Translations under genes and position numbers: made by a program
Assembly (NCBI RefSeq): GCF_018614575.1
Contig: NZ_JAGGOJ010000003.1
Span: 558,001-622,000, forward strand
Source of the DNA: Streptomyces sp. ISL-10
Lineage (GTDB): Bacteria > Actinomycetota > Actinomycetes > Streptomycetales > Streptomycetaceae
Direction of reading: 5' to 3'
DNA: 64,000 nt
Shown: one piece after another, positions 62,303-64,000 of the stretch
Numbering within the stretch: the first letter of the stretch is position 1
How the letters are laid out: the number at the start of each line of letters is the position of its first letter
The notes under the pieces: model-generated
The model's input: the letters and a program-made list of their open reading frames with translations, nothing else
What the model was told of the DNA's origin: nothing
Database searches by the model: none

Positions 62303-62703
62303 CGACGACATCGAACGACATGATCTACAGCATCCTGGACAACAATCTGAGCAGGATCGCCGGTGTCCAGGGAGCCGTGCTCCTGTCCAATGACGGGATC
62401 AAGCTCAGCGCCTACCTGCTGGACCGGCCACAGGCGGAGCGCATCGCCGCGGCGTCCTCCGGAATCGCGGCCACGATGAAGGCGATATCCAGGGAGATCG
62501 ACGGTGGCCGGGTGATCCGCCAGCTGGTCGAGATGGACGACAGGTATCTCTGCATCGTCGGGTGCGGGGAGGGCAGCACGCTCATCGTCGTGACCTCCCG
62601 CAAAGCACGGCTCGGGGAGTTGGGCGGCGAGGCGGTGCGGACCGCGCAAGCGCTCGGCGAGTGGCTGGGCACACCTGAGCGCAGCCAGGCGTCCGCGTCG
62701 TAA
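62299..62703 (+). CDS. cvnB: Roadblock/LC7 domain protein (CvnB)
   Basis: 134 residues. The single roadblock fold (DMIYSILDNNLSRIAGVQGAVLLSNDGI... EMDDRYLCIVGCGEGSTLIVV) is thought to bridge the sensor and the small GTPase. Overlaps cvnA by 4 bp; its TAA shares a base with the next ATG. Confidence 0.95.
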   Translation: MTTTSNDMIYSILDNNLSRIAGVQGAVLLSNDGIKLSAYLLDRPQAERIAAASSGIAATMKAISREIDGGRVIRQLVEMDDRYLCIVGCGEGSTLIVVTSRKARLGELGGEAVRTAQALGEWLGTPERSQASAS

Positions 62704-63068
62704 TGCCCGACGATCCGCAGCACGGAGGCCGCCGCCGGACTCGGCTGTACGCACTGACCGATGGCCGTACAGCCGCTCCGCACACCGTCCTGACCATGGA
62801 CACCACGATCACGGCGGCGGTCGCCGCGGACGCCCACGGTGGCCTGCCCACGGAGTGGCAGGCCATCCTCTCCATGTGCCCTGCGCCGGACGGGCGGGCG
62901 GTCGCCGAGATCGCGGCCCGGATGCACATGCGCCTCACTCCGATGACGGTCCTGCTCGGCGAACTCGCGGACCGCGGGCTGATCCACCACCGGCCGCCGC
63001 TGGCGGAGGCCGAGACCACCAATGTCCACCTGCTCATGAGAATCAGGGACAGCCTTGCCCGTATATGA
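62703..63068 (+). CDS. cvnC: DUF742 protein (CvnC)
   Basis: 121 residues. DUF742 winged-helix-like protein: GRRRTRLYALTDGRT and PLAEAETTNVHLLMRIRDSL are typical. Third gene of the conservon, possibly a regulator of GTPase cycling. Overlaps both neighbours. Confidence 0.95.
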   Translation: MPDDPQHGGRRRTRLYALTDGRTAAPHTVLTMDTTITAAVAADAHGGLPTEWQAILSMCPAPDGRAVAEIAARMHMRLTPMTVLLGELADRGLIHHRPPLAEAETTNVHLLMRIRDSLARI

Positions 63069-63645
63069 ATCCCCTGCCCAGGAAGCAGCCCCCGTCAAGG
63101 TCCTGATCGCCGGGGGATTCGGCGTCGGCAAGACGACGCTGGTCGAGACGGTCTCCGAGATCGAGCCGCTGCGTACGGAGGAGCGGCTGACGGCCGCAGG
63201 TGTCGGCGTGGACGACCTCGACGGCATCGAGTCCAAGACGGTGACCACCGTCGCGATGGACTTCGGCCGTATCACCCTCACCGACGCCGGAGTCGTCCTC
63301 TACCTGTTCGGTACGCCGGGCCAGGAGCGCTTCTGGTTCATGTGGGACGACCTGCTGAACGGGGCTCTCGGAGCGATCGTGCTGGTCGACACCCGGCGCC
63401 TTGACCGCAGCTTCCCGGCTGTCGACTTCTTCGAGAGCCGCGGGCTTCCGTTCGTGGTCGGCGCGAACTGCTTCAACGGCGAGCAGCTTTACACCCCGGA
63501 GGAGATCGGGGCGGCGCTGCACCTGCGTGACCCGAACACGCCCATCCTCTTGCTCGACGCCCGCTCCCGTCAGGACGCCCTTGGCGCCCTGCTCTCGCTC
63601 CTCGACACGCTCATCACCAAGGCGGAGACCGCCGCGTCCGTCTGA
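63055..63645 (+). CDS. cvnD: Small GTPase of the conservon (CvnD)
   Basis: 196 residues. Ras-like ATP/GTP-binding protein: P-loop GGFGVGKTT, switch region KTVTTVAMDFGRI, and DxxG-like FGTPGQER. It completes the four-gene conservon cvnABCD and probably signals through the roadblock protein. I start at the TTG at 63055 (LPVYESPAQEA), which overlaps the previous stop by 14 bp; no better start exists before the P-loop. Confidence 0.93.
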   Translation: MPVYESPAQEAAPVKVLIAGGFGVGKTTLVETVSEIEPLRTEERLTAAGVGVDDLDGIESKTVTTVAMDFGRITLTDAGVVLYLFGTPGQERFWFMWDDLLNGALGAIVLVDTRRLDRSFPAVDFFESRGLPFVVGANCFNGEQLYTPEEIGAALHLRDPNTPILLLDARSRQDALGALLSLLDTLITKAETAASV

Positions 63646-64000
63646 AGGAGGAAGCCGCCGCGCATCGGCGTGGACGCGTCAGCGTTGGGGAGGCTCCGCT
63701 GGGCGTGGGTCCCGGGCATCCCGCCGGCGTGAAACGTGGCCGTCACCTACACCGCGGGCCGGCAGAAGACCTTCGACAGCAACCGAAGATCGGCTTCTTC
63801 GCCCGGCGCGAGCTGTTCGCCGACGCCCTCCCCGGCGGTGCGGGCGGTCCTGCGTACGGTGCAGGGAATCGACCAGCCGCTGTCGACGTACGGTGACTAC
63901 CGGGCGATCCTCCCGGACGAAACAATCCGGTCCGCGATCGACGACGTCCTCGCCCTGCCCTGACGACCGGCCTGCGGACGCGCCCAAAACGGGCCCGGCA
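63646..64000. other. Window end, possible gene relic
   Basis: 355 bp. Two overlapping plus-strand frames between 63705 and 63963 look partly protein-like (QPKIGFFARRELFADALPGG in one; TYGDYRAILPDETIRSAIDD in the other, ending LALP-stop), as if one reading had been split by a frameshift. I do not recognise a family. There is no conservon-type cytochrome P450 start within the window. Confidence 0.35.

Noticed and set aside
63705..63963. Two overlapping frames at the window end as separate small genes
   Set aside because: Neither is complete or recognisable; they may be halves of one broken gene, so I record only a possible relic.

Overview
The window looks like a Streptomyces (or very close actinobacterial) chromosome segment. 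Base composition is very G+C rich, most codons end in G or C, GTG and TTG starts are frequent, and reading frames often overlap by 4 bp. Lineage-specific families are present: an SsgA-like division regulator, a CvnA-D conservon, an FBP-domain protein and a class F sortase. I see no CRISPR array, complete prophage, transposase gene or large secondary-metabolite cluster.

Left part (1-24 kb). A partial phosphodiesterase-fold protein is followed by single genes: alcohol dehydrogenase, MmyB-like regulator, SsgA-like protein, secreted phospholipase C, ATP-dependent DNA ligase, FBP protein, pterin dehydratase and aldo/keto reductase. A complete PQQ cofactor operon follows (pqqA-E, including a 35-residue pqqA). 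Then come a long-chain acyl-CoA ligase, a LysR regulator divergent from an SBF-type transporter with a clear T-N11-A box between them, a thioredoxin-like ferredoxin, fdhD beside a wrecked formate dehydrogenase locus, a KAS III enzyme, a NUDIX hydrolase and a FadR-type GntR regulator.

Centre (23.5-44 kb). One long rightward block for sugar-like compounds starts with a ROK regulator. It continues with a CUT2-type ABC importer (ATPase, permease, lipoprotein), a Gfo/Idh/MocA dehydrogenase, a TIM-barrel isomerase, and a 1,229-residue secreted protein (PQQ-type sugar dehydrogenase, PKD, CBM6, ThuA and 3-keto-glycoside hydrolase-like domains). Next is a tightly overlapping operon that matches the poorly understood ebo metabolite-traffic cluster: an Ino1-like enzyme, UbiA/EboC, an isomerase, EboA, EboB, EboE and EboF, followed by a Tat-exported isomerase. 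The chemistry fits oxidation of sugars or glycosides to keto forms, cleavage or isomerisation, uptake, and prenyl-linked or exported metabolite handling. The PQQ operon could supply the cofactor of the secreted dehydrogenase domain.

Right part (44-64 kb). A secreted HAD phosphatase, a sucD fragment, an aldehyde dehydrogenase, a cell-wall protein plus sortase, a DUF2254 membrane protein and tRNA-Leu(GAG) lead into a gene-decay zone (about 50.4-58 kb). That zone contains truncated NUDIX, ABC-permease, M23, DUF4240 and DUF6924 genes, a 112-bp direct repeat flanking a lipoprotein serine hydrolase, and the 3' half of a tRNA-Gly followed by a terminator, which resembles an integration scar. The window ends with a conservon operon (CvnA histidine-kinase-like protein, roadblock protein, DUF742 protein, small GTPase).

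Two genome-scale habits stand out. Gene relics are frequent, and many intergenic gaps carry private, short, G+C-rich tandem repeats. One such repeat-rich block of about 590 bp sits in frame inside the UbiA/EboC gene.
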